Positions 1-8,129 are shown, counted from the first letter of the stretch. The stretch is DNA of 64,000 nt from Curtobacterium sp. MCJR17_055 (GCF_003224335.1 NZ_QKLF01000002.1:124001-188000); one strand, 5' to 3'. Notes: generated from the sequence alone by a model not told the origin. Translations and numbers: made by a program.

Positions 1-32
1 AGAGCGCCATCCAGGGCTCGGTCTCGAAGTAA
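1..32 (+). CDS. C-terminal end of an unidentified gene (partial)
   Basis: Only the last codons are present, reading S-A-I-Q-G-S-V-S-K then TAA at 30-32. A perfect palindrome that looks like a terminator follows 14 bases later, which supports a plus-strand gene ending here. Nine residues are too few to name the product. Confidence 0.4.
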   Translation, partial: SAIQGSVSK

Positions 33-46
33 CACCCGCACGACCG

Positions 47-80
47 ACGGCCCCCGGGAGCAGCTGCTCCCGGGGGCCGT
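47..80 (+). terminator. Strong hairpin terminator of the truncated upstream gene
   Basis: Positions 47-80 form a perfect inverted repeat (arms 47-62 and 65-80, centre AGCT). It begins 15 bases after the TAA at 30-32. There is no T-run, as is usual for GC-rich actinobacterial terminators. Confidence 0.75.
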
Positions 81-162
81 TCGCGTGGGCGGGGCATGCG
101 GGCGGCTCGGCTGCGGGCGGGAGCGCGGAGACACCGGCGTCAGCACGTCACGCCGCCGAACG

Positions 163-196
163 GTCGAGACGACGCGGAACAACGCGGCGTCTCGAC
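163..196. other. 9-bp inverted repeat in the gap after rarD
   Basis: GTCGAGACG (163-171) is repeated inverted as CGTCTCGAC (188-196) around a 16-base spacer. Positions 81-281 hold no credible gene. The repeat may be part of the rarD 3' end; no function is assigned. Confidence 0.3.
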
Positions 197-281
197 ATCG
201 AAGCGGCGTCAGGGACAGACAGGCGCGTCCCGCAGGCGCGACTCGCTCGCCGGCCGGGAGGCCCGCCCCGCCCCCGTCAGT

Positions 282-1235
282 TCAGGCCGGCTCGGGTACG
301 GCGTCGGGTCGCGCACCCCGCCGCGCAGCGGTGAACGAGTCGACGGTGAGCAGCACGAGCGCCGACCAGACGATCCCGAAGCCGATCCACCGCGAGACCG
401 ACATCGGCTCGTGCTGCACGAGCACCCCCACGAGCAGCTGCATCACGGGTGCGAGGTACTGCGTCAGCCCGAGGGTCGACAGGCTCACCCGACGGGCCGA
501 GGACGCGAAGAGCAGGAGCGGCACCGCGGTCGCCGGCCCGGTGAGCACCGTGACGAGGGTGTGCACCCAGCCCTCGCTCGTGAACGTGACCCCGCCGCCG
601 AGCCCGGTGACGCCGAGCACGACGAGCGCCCCCACCGCGAGCGGGAGCAACCACACGGTCTCGATCGTCAGCCCGCTGAGTGCGTCGACCGTGCCGCCCA
701 CGCGCTTCTTGACGAGACCGTACGTCCCGAACGAGAACGCCAGCGCCAGCGAGATCCACGGCATCCGTCCGTACCCGACCGCGATGACGACGACGGCCAG
801 GACGCTGACGCCGACGGCGGTCCACTGCAGGGGTCGGAGGCGTTCGCGGAGGACCACCACGCCGAGCGCGATCGTGACGAGCGGGTTGATGAAGTAGCCG
901 AGCGCCGCCTCGACGGTGTGCCCCGTGGTGGTCGCGAGCACGTACACGGTCCAGTTCACCAGGATGAGCCCGGCGGCGATGCCCATGATGCCCATCACCC
1001 GCGGCTGCACGAGCAGGGACCGGGTGCGCAGCCACGAGCGGGTCGCGAGGATGGCAACGGCGCAGAACACCAGGCCGAAGACGATCCGCCACGACACGAT
1101 CTCGAACGCGCCCGCCGGGGCCATGGCCGCGAAGAGCAGGGGCATGAGTCCCCAGAGCCCGTACGCGACGAGGGCCTGCACCACGCCGACGGATGCCTCG
1201 CTGCGCGCCGGACGCGTGGGACTCGGTTCACTCAC
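282..1235 (-). CDS. rarD: EamA-family permease, RarD type
   Basis: 317-residue membrane protein with about ten hydrophobic segments and the duplicated EamA architecture. The N-terminal stretch G-L-W-G-L-M-P-L-L-F and the later L-G-Y-F-I-N-P-L motif are typical of RarD (chloramphenicol-sensitive protein). RarD proteins are inner-membrane exporters of the drug/metabolite transporter superfamily; the substrate is not known. The start is GTG at 1233-1235, with TAGGAT only six bases upstream, so the transcript may be leaderless. It stands alone, downstream of the groES terminator. Family assignment is firm, substrate unknown. Confidence 0.85.
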   Translation of the reverse strand: MSEPSPTRPARSEASVGVVQALVAYGLWGLMPLLFAAMAPAGAFEIVSWRIVFGLVFCAVAILATRSWLRTRSLLVQPRVMGIMGIAAGLILVNWTVYVLATTTGHTVEAALGYFINPLVTIALGVVVLRERLRPLQWTAVGVSVLAVVVIAVGYGRMPWISLALAFSFGTYGLVKKRVGGTVDALSGLTIETVWLLPLAVGALVVLGVTGLGGGVTFTSEGWVHTLVTVLTGPATAVPLLLFASSARRVSLSTLGLTQYLAPVMQLLVGVLVQHEPMSVSRWIGFGIVWSALVLLTVDSFTAARRGARPDAVPEPA

Positions 1236-1241
1236 GGAACC

Positions 1242-1247
1242 ATCCTA
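1242..1247 (-). promoter_or_regulatory. -10 hexamer TAGGAT of rarD (leaderless candidate)
   Basis: TAGGAT on the minus strand ends six bases before the rarD GTG, the spacing expected when transcription starts at the first base of the start codon. No convincing -35 was found. Confidence 0.5.
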
Positions 1248-1311
1248 GGAAGGCGGACCGACGGACGCGGGCGCACCCGGGCCTCCCGGCGGTCGTGGCG
1301 TCCCCGGGACG

Positions 1312-1348
1312 ACGAACGCCCCGCCGGCCAGGCCGACGGGGCGTTCGT
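1312..1348 (-). terminator. Terminator of groES
   Basis: A 12-bp perfect stem (1312-1323 with 1337-1348, ACGAACGCCCCG and its complement) lies about 10 bases past the groES stop codon. It separates groES from rarD. Confidence 0.8.
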
Positions 1349-1358
1349 GGAGCAGATG

Positions 1359-1655
1359 TCAGTTCTCGATGACCGCGAGGACGTCGCGGGCGGAGAGGAC
1401 GAGGAGGTCCTCACCCGAGTACTTGACCTCGGTGCCGCCGTACTTCGAGTAGATGACCTTGTCGCCGACGGCGACGTCGAGCGGCACGCGGTTGCCGTTG
1501 TCGTCGATGCGACCCGGACCCACGGCGACGACCTCGCCCTCCTGGGGCTTCTCCTTCGCGGTGTCCGGGATGACCAGACCGGAAGCGGTGGTCTGCTCCG
1601 CCTCCACCTGGCGGATGACGATGCGATCTTCGAGCGGCTTGATGCTGACGGCCAC
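1359..1655 (-). CDS. groES: 10 kDa co-chaperonin GroES
   Basis: 98 residues, the normal size for GroES, the lid of the GroEL folding chamber. The N-terminus [13 protein letters not shown], the mobile loop around residues 18-30 (T-T-A-S-G-L-V-I-P) and the C-terminal D-V-L-A-V-I-E are diagnostic. I chose the GTG at 1653-1655 because AAGAAGAGG sits just upstream and it gives the family N-terminus; longer frames run through the operator. groEL is not adjacent: a terminator follows and the next gene is rarD. Two CIRCE elements bracket the promoter, so HrcA repression and heat induction are expected. Confidence 0.97.
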   Translation of the reverse strand: MAVSIKPLEDRIVIRQVEAEQTTASGLVIPDTAKEKPQEGEVVAVGPGRIDDNGNRVPLDVAVGDKVIYSKYGGTEVKYSGEDLLVLSARDVLAVIEN

Positions 1656-1703
1656 GGTGACCTCTTCTTTCTCGGTACGTGTTCGGTACTGACGAAAACC
1701 GGG

Positions 1704-1730
1704 TTGGCACTTCCCTGGGGAGAGTGCCAA
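1704..1730 (-). promoter_or_regulatory. Proximal CIRCE operator of groES
   Basis: TTGGCACTT - 9 bases - GAGTGCCAA matches the HrcA-binding CIRCE consensus (TTAGCACTC-N9-GAGTGCTAA) with correct spacing. It covers the predicted transcription start, 49 bases before the groES start codon. Confidence 0.92.
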
Positions 1731-1735
1731 CCCCA

Positions 1736-1764
1736 ACTGTAGGACGTCACTGGCACTCGGTCAA
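1736..1764 (-). promoter_or_regulatory. groES promoter
   Basis: On the minus strand: -35 TTGACC (1759-1764), 17-base spacer, -10 TACAGT (1736-1741). The -35 lies inside the 9-base spacer of the distal CIRCE, and the -10 lies between the two CIRCE elements. Confidence 0.85.
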
Positions 1765-1776
1765 TCCGAGTGCCAG
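1750..1776 (-). promoter_or_regulatory. Distal CIRCE operator of groES
   Basis: CTGGCACTC - 9 bases - GAGTGCCAG is a second perfect CIRCE-type inverted repeat, centred 46 bp upstream of the first. It overlaps the -35 hexamer. Confidence 0.9.
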
Positions 1777-1813
1777 CGCGCCCCGCTCTGCCCGCACCTG
1801 GGAGGATCGGGGC

Positions 1814-3016
1814 ATGGACGCCGCCGAACTGACCCAGCTGCTGACCCCGGCGGGGATGGACCTGCTCGACCGTACGCCCTCGGTCTCGGACGGCGGCGAG
1901 ATCGTCCGGGTGGTGTCCCGCCTCCGGGCCGAGGGGCACGACCCCGCACTCGTCGCGGCGGTCCTCACCCAGGCGAAGCTCCGGCAGAAGGCCCGCGGCA
2001 AGTTCGGTGACTTCGCGGCGCGCATGCTCTTCACCGAGGCCGGGCTCGAACAGGCCACGCGGCTGCAGGTGGCCGCGCAGCACGCCGGACGCTTCGCCGC
2101 CGCCGGCCTGCAGCGGGTCGCGGACCTCGGCTGCGGGATCGGCGGGGACGCGCTCGCGATGGCGGCGCTCGACCTCGACGTCGCCGCCGTCGACCGGGAC
2201 GAGGTGACCGCGGCCGTCGCGACGCACAACCTCGCACCGTGGCCGAACGCCCGCGTCGAGCTCGGGGACGCCGCCACGTTCGACGTCAGCTCCGTGGACG
2301 GGGTCTGGATGGACCCGGCCCGGCGGACGAGCGGGCACTCGGACACCCGACGACTCGCCGACCCGGACGACTGGTCGCCCTCGCTCGACACCGTGTTCGC
2401 CGCCGCGACGACGACCCCGACCGGCGTGAAGCTCGGCCCGGGCATCGACCGCGACCTGATCCCCGACACCGCCGAGGCGCAGTGGACGTCCGTCGACCGC
2501 GAGGTCGTCGAACTCGCCCTGTGGTTCGGTCCGCTCGCCCGTCCCGGAGTCCGACGGGCAGCGACCGTCATCGGTCCGCACGGCATCGCCGAACTCACGG
2601 GAGCCGCCGACGCCGAGGACGTCGAGGTCGGGCCTCTCGGTGCGTACCTCTACGAACCCGACGGCGCCGTCATCCGTGCCCGGCTCATCGGGGACCTGGC
2701 GCGGTCGATCGACGGCCGGATGCTCTCCGAGGGCATCGCCTACGTGACGAGTGACCGGGCGGTCGGGACACCGTTCGCGCAGGGGTTCCGCGTGCTCGAC
2801 ACGATGCCGCTCGACGTCAAGCGGCTGGCGGCACGACTGGCGGCGGACGACATCGGGACCGTCGAGATCAAGAAGCGCGGGGTGGACGTGGACCCGGCCG
2901 AGTTCCGCAAGCGCCTGCGACTGCGCGGGCGTGGTCGCGTCACGCTCGTGCTCACCAGACTGGAGGGCCGCCACACCGCCGTCCTGTGCGAGCGCCTCAC
3001 CGACATGGCCGGCTGA
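1814..3016 (+). CDS. Class I SAM-dependent methyltransferase, THUMP-like
   Basis: 400 residues. The SAM-binding motif V-A-D-L-G-C-G-I-G-G-D lies near residues 107-117, followed by the acidic V-A-A-V-D-R-D strand end and a V-W-M-D-P-A-R-R-T stretch in place of the catalytic D/N-P-P-Y motif. Actinobacterial proteins of this type have a C-terminal THUMP-like domain and probably modify RNA; the exact target is not known. The ATG at 1814 is preceded by GGGAGGA. It diverges from groES, starting 38 bases beyond the distal CIRCE. A perfect bidirectional terminator follows. Confidence 0.8.
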   Translation: MDAAELTQLLTPAGMDLLDRTPSVSDGGEIVRVVSRLRAEGHDPALVAAVLTQAKLRQKARGKFGDFAARMLFTEAGLEQATRLQVAAQHAGRFAAAGLQRVADLGCGIGGDALAMAALDLDVAAVDRDEVTAAVATHNLAPWPNARVELGDAATFDVSSVDGVWMDPARRTSGHSDTRRLADPDDWSPSLDTVFAAATTTPTGVKLGPGIDRDLIPDTAEAQWTSVDREVVELALWFGPLARPGVRRAATVIGPHGIAELTGAADAEDVEVGPLGAYLYEPDGAVIRARLIGDLARSIDGRMLSEGIAYVTSDRAVGTPFAQGFRVLDTMPLDVKRLAARLAADDIGTVEIKKRGVDVDPAEFRKRLRLRGRGRVTLVLTRLEGRHTAVLCERLTDMAG

Positions 3017-3050
3017 GCGGTCCGGGTGCTGCGCTGCGCTGCGCGACACA

Positions 3051-3091
3051 CGACGACGGGGCACCGCCGTGGTGGCGGTGCCCCGTCGTCG
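3051..3091. terminator. Bidirectional terminator between convergent genes
   Basis: An 18-bp perfect stem (3051-3068 with 3074-3091) around a 5-base loop lies between the stop codons of the methyltransferase (plus) and the DUF4190 gene (minus). Confidence 0.88.
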
Positions 3092-3129
3092 TCCGGTGCG
3101 GTCGTCCTGCGGAGCCGCACGCGAGCAGG

Positions 3130-4071
3130 TCAGGCGATGACGACGGCCGTGCTGCTGGTGTCGTAGCCGTTGTAGTCGTCGTAGCCCCCGTAGTTCGGGT
3201 TCTGGGCGGCGAAGACCGCGAACAGGATGAACCCCACGACGCCGATCACGGCCAGCGCGGTGATGATCCAGCCGCCGATGATGCCGGCGAGGGCGAGGCC
3301 GCGCCCCTGCTCACCGGTCTGCTTGATGCGTCCGAGGGCCACGTGCCCCATGATCGCGCCGGCGGGGCTGGTCAGGATGGTGAGCGGCCCGAACAGGAGT
3401 CCGCCGAAGGCGAAGACGATCGACAGGATCGCGAGCACGCTCGTCTTCTGCTGCTGCCCGTAGGCGTACGGGCTCGAGGCCGCGTACGGGTTGTAGCCGG
3501 CCGCGGTTCCTTGCTGGGCGCCGTACGACTGCTGGCCGTACTGCTGCTGGCCGTGGGGCTGCTGGCCGTAGGGCGACTGGCTCGAGGCCTTCTGTCCGCC
3601 GTACTGGCCCTGGGACCCCGAGGGGTTCTGCCCGCCGTAGGGGTTCGACGCGCCGTACGGGTTCTGCGAGCCGTACTGGCCCTGCCCGGCCTGCTGCGAG
3701 CCGTACTGGTTCGAGCCGGCCTGCTGCGCGCCGTACTGGTTCTGCGCGCCGTACTGGTTCTGCGAGCCGTACTGGCCCGCCTGCGAGCCGTACGCCGCGT
3801 GCGACCCGGACTGGCCGGGCGTCGCGTACGGGCTCTGCTGCGCGCTGGTCGACTGCCCGGAGGAGGCCGCACGTCCGCTCGGGTCGCCCGCCGGGTCCGT
3901 GACACCCTGCGCTGCCGACCCCTGGCCGGAGGACGCGAACGGGTCCCGCGACGCCGGGTCGTGCCCGCGCTCCGGATCGGTCGACGCGGACGCCGCAGGC
4001 TGGCTCGACTCCTGACCCGACGCCTGGTCCGGCGTCTCGTCCGGCTTCGATCGGTCGTTCTGATCGGACAC
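3130..4071 (-). CDS. DUF4190 membrane protein with prion-like Gly/Tyr/Gln/Ser region
   Basis: 313 residues in three parts. Residues 1-80 are polar and acidic. Residues 81-208 are a low-complexity tract built of Q-Y-G-S, N-Q-Y-G-A and N-P-Y-G units with almost no charge. Residues about 211-288 form two hydrophobic segments around G-H-V-A-L-G-R-I, the DUF4190 signature; a short Tyr/Asp/Gly-rich tail follows. DUF4190 proteins are actinobacterial membrane proteins of unknown function. The start is GTG at 4069-4071 behind a GGGAGGGG Shine-Dalgarno. It follows tsaD but after a possible hairpin, so co-transcription is uncertain. Confidence 0.85.
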   Translation of the reverse strand: MSDQNDRSKPDETPDQASGQESSQPAASASTDPERGHDPASRDPFASSGQGSAAQGVTDPAGDPSGRAASSGQSTSAQQSPYATPGQSGSHAAYGSQAGQYGSQNQYGAQNQYGAQQAGSNQYGSQQAGQGQYGSQNPYGASNPYGGQNPSGSQGQYGGQKASSQSPYGQQPHGQQQYGQQSYGAQQGTAAGYNPYAASSPYAYGQQQKTSVLAILSIVFAFGGLLFGPLTILTSPAGAIMGHVALGRIKQTGEQGRGLALAGIIGGWIITALAVIGVVGFILFAVFAAQNPNYGGYDDYNGYDTSSTAVVIA

Positions 4072-4083
4072 GTGTCACCCCTC

Positions 4084-4105
4084 CCGGTGGCCGGTCGACC
4101 ACCGG
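4084..4105 (-). terminator. Weak hairpin after tsaD
   Basis: A 7-bp stem (CCGGTGG 4084-4090 with CCACCGG 4099-4105, 8-base loop) between tsaD and the DUF4190 gene. It could end the tsaB-rimI-tsaD transcript or only attenuate it. Confidence 0.4.
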
Positions 4106-4169
4106 CACCGATCCTCCCACACGGCTCCCTGCGTCGTTCAGGAGCGGGAGCGGCCCGGGCCGGCGCCCG

Positions 4170-5225
4170 TCAGACCTGGACCGTGGTGACCGGCAGGGTC
4201 GAGTCCGCCGCGATGCCGAGGTCGCTCGGGGCGTGCCCCTCGGTGACGAGCAGCGCACCGACGGCGGCGATCATCGCGCCGTTGTCGGTGCAGAGGTCGA
4301 ACGGCGGGATCCGCAGTGCGACCCCGGCTGCAGCGCAGCGCTCCTCCGCCACCTGCCGCAGCCGCGCGTTCGCGACGACCCCGCCGCCGAGCAGCAGCCG
4401 CTCGACACCGGTGTCCCGGCAGGCGGCGAGCGCCTTGGTCAGCAGGACGTCGACGACGGCCTCGCGGAAGCTCGCGGCGACGTCGGCGACGGGGACCTCG
4501 CGACCCTCGTCTCGGCAGCGCTCGACCCACCGGGCGACGGCGGTCTTCAGTCCGGAGAACGAGAAGTCGTAGCGGTGTGCCGCCATGTCCTTCGGCAGCG
4601 TCAGACCCCGGGGGAACCGGATGGCCGTCGGGTCGCCCTCGGCTGCCGCGCGGTCGATCTGGGGTCCGCCGGGGTACGGCAGGCCGAGGAGCCGGGCGAC
4701 CTTGTCGAACGCCTCACCCGCGGCGTCGTCGATCGTCTCGCCGAGCAGTTCCACGTCGCCGACCAGGTCCCGGACGAGCAGGAGCGAGGTGTGGCCGCCC
4801 GAGACGAGCAACGCCACGGTCGGGAGTTCGATCTCGGAGCCGTCCGTGCGCAGGACGTCCGCGCCGACGTGCCCGACGAGGTGGTTCACGCCGTACAGCG
4901 GCTTGCCGGTCGCCACGGCGAGCGCCTTCGCCGCGCCGACACCGACCATGAGCGCGCCCGCGAGCCCCGGCCCGGCGGTGACGGCGACGGCGTCGAGCTC
5001 GTCGAGGGTGACCCCGGCCTGCTCGAGCGCCTGGTGCAGGGTCGGCGTCATCGCCTCGAGGTGCGCCCGTGCGGCGACCTCGGGCACGACGCCGCCGTAG
5101 CGGGCGTGCTCGTCCATGCTCGACGCGATGACGTTCGCGAGCAGGGTGGTCCCGCGCACGATGCCGACGCCGGTCTCGTCGCACGAGGTCTCGATGCCGA
5201 GCACCAGTGGTTCAGCCGCGGTCAT
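4170..5225 (-). CDS. tsaD: tRNA t6A37 threonylcarbamoyltransferase TsaD
   Basis: 351 residues. TsaD transfers the threonylcarbamoyl group from TC-AMP to A37 of ANN-decoding tRNAs in the TsaBDE complex. The N-terminal [10 protein letters not shown], the metal motif N-H-L-V-G-H (H115, H119), the S-G-G-H-T nucleotide loop and the C-terminal C-T-D-N-G-A-M-I-A are all intact. It overlaps rimI by 14 bases, with tsaB upstream, the common actinobacterial order tsaB-rimI-tsaD. tsaE is in the same window but about 4 kb away. Confidence 0.97.
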   Translation of the reverse strand: MTAAEPLVLGIETSCDETGVGIVRGTTLLANVIASSMDEHARYGGVVPEVAARAHLEAMTPTLHQALEQAGVTLDELDAVAVTAGPGLAGALMVGVGAAKALAVATGKPLYGVNHLVGHVGADVLRTDGSEIELPTVALLVSGGHTSLLLVRDLVGDVELLGETIDDAAGEAFDKVARLLGLPYPGGPQIDRAAAEGDPTAIRFPRGLTLPKDMAAHRYDFSFSGLKTAVARWVERCRDEGREVPVADVAASFREAVVDVLLTKALAACRDTGVERLLLGGGVVANARLRQVAEERCAAAGVALRIPPFDLCTDNGAMIAAVGALLVTEGHAPSDLGIAADSTLPVTTVQV

Positions 5226-5751
5226 CGAGCGCCTCCTGTCCGATCGGTCCGGGTCGAGTGGCGTCCGGCACGAGTTCGGCGCGCATCACCCACGCGTCGA
5301 CGCCGTCGGGCTGGTAGTACCGCGGCCGGACGGCGATCTGCTCGAACCCGGCCGCCGTGTACATCGCCTGCGCCACGGGGTTGTCCGCGCGGACCTCGAG
5401 GAACACCTCGTGCACCCCGCGGCGACGTGCCTCGTCGAGGAGTTCCGTGAACAGCACCCGGCCGAGGCCCTTGCCGCGCTGCTCGGCCGCGACCGCGATG
5501 GTCTGCACGTCCGCGACCGGGTTGCCGGGCAGCGAGGACAGGCCGGCGTACCCGACGACCGTCGGTGCGGTGTCCTCGTCGGTGGTCTCGATGACGACGT
5601 AGTACCCGTGCGGGGAGTGCAGCTCACCGGACATCTGCGAGGCCGACCAGGCATCGGTCGGGAACGAGACCTGCTCGAGCCACATGACGTCGTCGAGATC
5701 CTGCGGGTGCGCACGACGGAGCCGCAGTCCGTCGGGCAGCACGGCGGTCAC
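5212..5751 (-). CDS. rimI: Ribosomal-protein-S18-alanine N-acetyltransferase RimI
   Basis: 179 residues, a single GNAT domain. The acetyl-CoA loop E-Q-R-G-K-G-L-G-R (motif A) lies mid-protein and is followed by the C-terminal [16 protein letters not shown] typical of RimI. RimI acetylates the N-terminal alanine of S18. The GTG at 5749-5751 was chosen because it overlaps the tsaB stop as GTGA, which implies translational coupling. It also overlaps tsaD at the other end. Confidence 0.92.
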   Translation of the reverse strand: MTAVLPDGLRLRRAHPQDLDDVMWLEQVSFPTDAWSASQMSGELHSPHGYYVVIETTDEDTAPTVVGYAGLSSLPGNPVADVQTIAVAAEQRGKGLGRVLFTELLDEARRRGVHEVFLEVRADNPVAQAMYTAAGFEQIAVRPRYYQPDGVDAWVMRAELVPDATRPGPIGQEALDDRG

Positions 5752-6368
5752 CGGGCCACCCGCTTCGGCGCTCCCGGCATCGTCACGTCGGGTTCGCGCA
5801 GGTAGACCGGGGTGTCGGCGGCCAGGGGTGCGCCGGAGGCGAGCCGGTCCGCGGCCAGCACCCCGAGCCTCCCGGCCGGGATGGTCGCGGCCGTCACGCG
5901 CCGCCAGTCGACGGCCTCCGGACGCGAGGCCCGCAGCACGTCGTCCAGGTCCGCCGGCTTCGCGAGTCCCGGACCTGCGACGCGCGTGCCGTCGGCGTCG
6001 TAGGCGCTCCAGGCGACCTCGCGGCGACGAGCGTCGGTGAGGACGACGAGCGGCCCGGGCTCCCCCGTCGCGACCGCGTCGTGGCTGACGAGCGGGAGGA
6101 ACGGGACGGCGCGTGCGGCTGCGAACGTGCGGGCGGCGGCGATCCCGACGCGGAGGCCGGTGAAGGGGCCGGGACCCATGCCGGCGACGACGCCCGTGAC
6201 GGCTGACGGGCTGACCCCGGCGGCGCGCAGGACCTCGTCGAGGAACGGGCCGACCACCTCGGCGTGCCGGCGGGTGTCGTCGGTCGCGCGCTCGGCGAGG
6301 ACCTGCCCGGTCGTCGGGTCGACGACGGCGACGGAGGTCCCGGCGGAGGTGTCGATCGCGAGCAGCAC
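5748..6368 (-). CDS. tsaB: t6A complex scaffold protein TsaB
   Basis: 206 residues, an ASKHA-fold paralogue of TsaD that dimerises with it. The start V-L-L-A-I-D-T-S and the motif G-M-G-P-G-P-F-T-G-L-R-V-G are the TsaB hallmarks. I chose the GTG at 6366-6368: it gives the usual family N-terminus and has TACGAT six bases upstream, compatible with a leaderless mRNA. Longer frames run into the divergent promoter region. It is the first gene of the tsaB-rimI-tsaD operon. Confidence 0.95.
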   Translation of the reverse strand: MLLAIDTSAGTSVAVVDPTTGQVLAERATDDTRRHAEVVGPFLDEVLRAAGVSPSAVTGVVAGMGPGPFTGLRVGIAAARTFAAARAVPFLPLVSHDAVATGEPGPLVVLTDARRREVAWSAYDADGTRVAGPGLAKPADLDDVLRASRPEAVDWRRVTAATIPAGRLGVLAADRLASGAPLAADTPVYLREPDVTMPGAPKRVAR

Positions 6369-6374
6369 CCGTCC

Positions 6375-6380
6375 ATCGTA
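6375..6380 (-). promoter_or_regulatory. -10 hexamer TACGAT of tsaB (leaderless candidate)
   Basis: TACGAT ends six bases before the tsaB GTG. No clear -35 was found. Confidence 0.5.
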
Positions 6381-6407
6381 GGCGCGGTGCCGTGACGGGC
6401 CGTTCGT

Positions 6408-6455
6408 GCTGAGCGACGGTCCGCGGGGCAGCGGCCGCGAACACTGTCGCTCAGC
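6408..6455. promoter_or_regulatory. 10-bp inverted repeat in the tsaB / sigma-factor divergent region
   Basis: GCTGAGCGAC (6408-6417) is repeated inverted as GTCGCTCAGC (6446-6455). It sits between the tsaB -10 and the Shine-Dalgarno of the ECF sigma gene, so it could be an operator or a hairpin in the sigma-factor leader. Confidence 0.4.
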
Positions 6456-6484
6456 GAGGACCGTGCCCGCCGGCAAGGACGAAG

Positions 6485-7066
6485 ATGGAACTCCCCGACC
6501 AGGATCGGGCAACACCTACCGTGCCCAGCAACCATCCCCCGCCAGACGCCGCCGACGAGCTCGGTCGCCAGTTCGACCTGCACGGACGCCGCATCCTGCG
6601 CTACCTCGCCCGCCGGACCGACCTGCAGACCGCGGAGGACATCCTCAGCGAGACGTTCGTGACGGCCCTGGTGCGGTGGAACTCGTTCGACCCCGAGCGG
6701 CAGGAGCCGTTGCCGTGGCTGTTCGGCATCGCGACGAACCTGCTCAGCCGACACTGGCGATCGCAACGCCGGACACAGCGCGCCATGTCCCGTTCCGCCG
6801 CCCCGGAGCACTTCGAAGACGAGACCGGTGACCGCGTCGACGTACAGCGTGCCGTGCAGGCGGTGGTCCGGGAACTCGACCGGATGCGCCCCGCCGTCCG
6901 GGACACCGTGCTGCTGCACGCCTGGGCCGAGCTCACCTACGAGCAGATCGCGGAGGCGACGGGCGTCCCCGTCGGTACCGTCCGCTCCCGACTGAACCGC
7001 GCCCGCACGGCCCTCCGCGCTGTCCCGGGTGCCACCGACCCCCTGAACGGACCCCTCCATGTCTGA
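6485..7066 (+). CDS. ECF-type RNA polymerase sigma factor
   Basis: 193 residues. Sigma region 2 (about residues 25-95) contains R-Y-L-A-R-R-T-D-L-Q-T-A-E-D-I-L-S-E-T-F and P-W-L-F-G-I-A-T-N-L-L-S-R-H-W-R. Region 4 (about 120-180) carries the helix-turn-helix L-T-Y-E-Q-I-A-E-A-T-G-V-P-V-G-T-V-R-S-R. AAGGA precedes the ATG. It overlaps the next gene by 8 bases; that gene encodes a single-pass membrane protein of the kind that accompanies this sigma class and may act as its anti-sigma factor (inference). The regulon and signal are unknown. Confidence 0.93.
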   Translation: MELPDQDRATPTVPSNHPPPDAADELGRQFDLHGRRILRYLARRTDLQTAEDILSETFVTALVRWNSFDPERQEPLPWLFGIATNLLSRHWRSQRRTQRAMSRSAAPEHFEDETGDRVDVQRAVQAVVRELDRMRPAVRDTVLLHAWAELTYEQIAEATGVPVGTVRSRLNRARTALRAVPGATDPLNGPLHV

Positions 7067-8129
7067 CGACGACTTCGCCGCTCTCCGTCCGCTGCGTCGG
7101 GAGGACGTACCGCCCGAGGTCCTCGAAGCTGCCCTCGACCGTGCGCGCCACCGGTTCGACGCAGCAGCGCAGGCGGCGGCGACCGCCCCGTCGACGGAAG
7201 GCGCCGCGGCGGCCAGCACCGTTCCTCCCGTCCGTCGGCGTCATCGGCTCCGCCCCGTCCTGGTCGCCGGTGCCGCGGTCGTCGCTGCCGGCGTGCTGGT
7301 CGCCACCGGCATCGGGACCACGCACTGGTCGTCACCGGACCGCGCTGCCGCGGCCACCCTGCACGAGGCGGCCCGTGCGGCCGCGGCGGACAGGGCACCG
7401 GTCGGCTCGTACACGCGGGTCGTGGAGACCGAGCGGGCACTCGGGTACGCGTCGTCGGACGGCGAGCACTACGACGAGGGCTACCTGGCACGGCGGACGA
7501 GCACGACGTGGGTGCCCGCGGACGTGACCGACACCTGGGTCCGCGAGAGCTGGTCCGAGCCGGCGACGACCTTCTACGGCGGAGCGGCCGCTCGGGAGGC
7601 CGCGGCGGACGACTACGCGACCGAGGCCCACCGCGACGACCCGCAGTGGGAGCGCGCTGCCGGCGGCGACTTCACGGTCGGGGAACTCGGCGGTGTGCGT
7701 CCGGGGACCATCGCCGTGACGGACATCGAGGGCCTGCCCCGGGACCCTGCCGCGCTCGTGCGGCGGATCGACGCCGCACCTCGCCCGGTGGACACGACCG
7801 ACGCGGAGCACGTCTTCGACACCGTCCGTTGGCTCCTCCGCACCGGGCTGGTGCCCGCCGACCTCCGTGCCGCCATGTACGAGGCCCTGGCGACCCTGCC
7901 GGGCATCGTCGTGACCGAGGAGCAGGCGTCCCTCGACGGACGGGTCGGAACCGCGATCGGACTGCCGGCGCGGACGGGGAAGGAACGCCAGGACGTGATC
8001 ATCGACCGGGCGTCCGGCACCTACCTCGGCGAGCGGACCGTACAGACACAGCGCACGGGCAGCATCCCGGCCGGGGCGGTGATCGACTCGGTCGCCGTGC
8101 GGACCGCACCGGTGGACGTCGTGCCCTGA
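7059..8129 (+). CDS. CU044_5270-type membrane protein, partner of the ECF sigma factor
   Basis: 356 residues. A cytoplasmic N-terminal segment of about 65 residues is followed by one transmembrane helix (67-86) and a large extracytoplasmic domain beginning H-E-A-A-R-A-A-A. This layout matches the actinobacterial CU044_5270 family, which is nearly always encoded just after an ECF sigma factor. The 8-base overlap with the sigma gene implies coupled translation. An anti-sigma or signal-sensing role is likely, but I see no zinc-binding anti-sigma motif. Confidence 0.75.
   Translation: MSDDDFAALRPLRREDVPPEVLEAALDRARHRFDAAAQAAATAPSTEGAAAASTVPPVRRRHRLRPVLVAGAAVVAAGVLVATGIGTTHWSSPDRAAAATLHEAARAAAADRAPVGSYTRVVETERALGYASSDGEHYDEGYLARRTSTTWVPADVTDTWVRESWSEPATTFYGGAAAREAAADDYATEAHRDDPQWERAAGGDFTVGELGGVRPGTIAVTDIEGLPRDPAALVRRIDAAPRPVDTTDAEHVFDTVRWLLRTGLVPADLRAAMYEALATLPGIVVTEEQASLDGRVGTAIGLPARTGKERQDVIIDRASGTYLGERTVQTQRTGSIPAGAVIDSVAVRTAPVDVVP

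Noticed and set aside
1656-1736. N-terminal extension of GroES in the same frame
   Set aside because: It would translate through the CIRCE operator and the transcription start; the GTG at 1655 has a Shine-Dalgarno and gives the family length.
96-1742. Plus-strand open frame of 548 codons antisense to rarD and groES
   Set aside because: Composition is Arg/His/Asp/Gly-rich, typical of an antisense shadow in high-GC DNA, and it overlaps two clear genes plus the CIRCE region.
1232-3064. Minus-strand frame of 610 codons across groES and the methyltransferase
   Set aside because: Out-of-frame shadow; it runs through the groES operators and has no recognisable motif.
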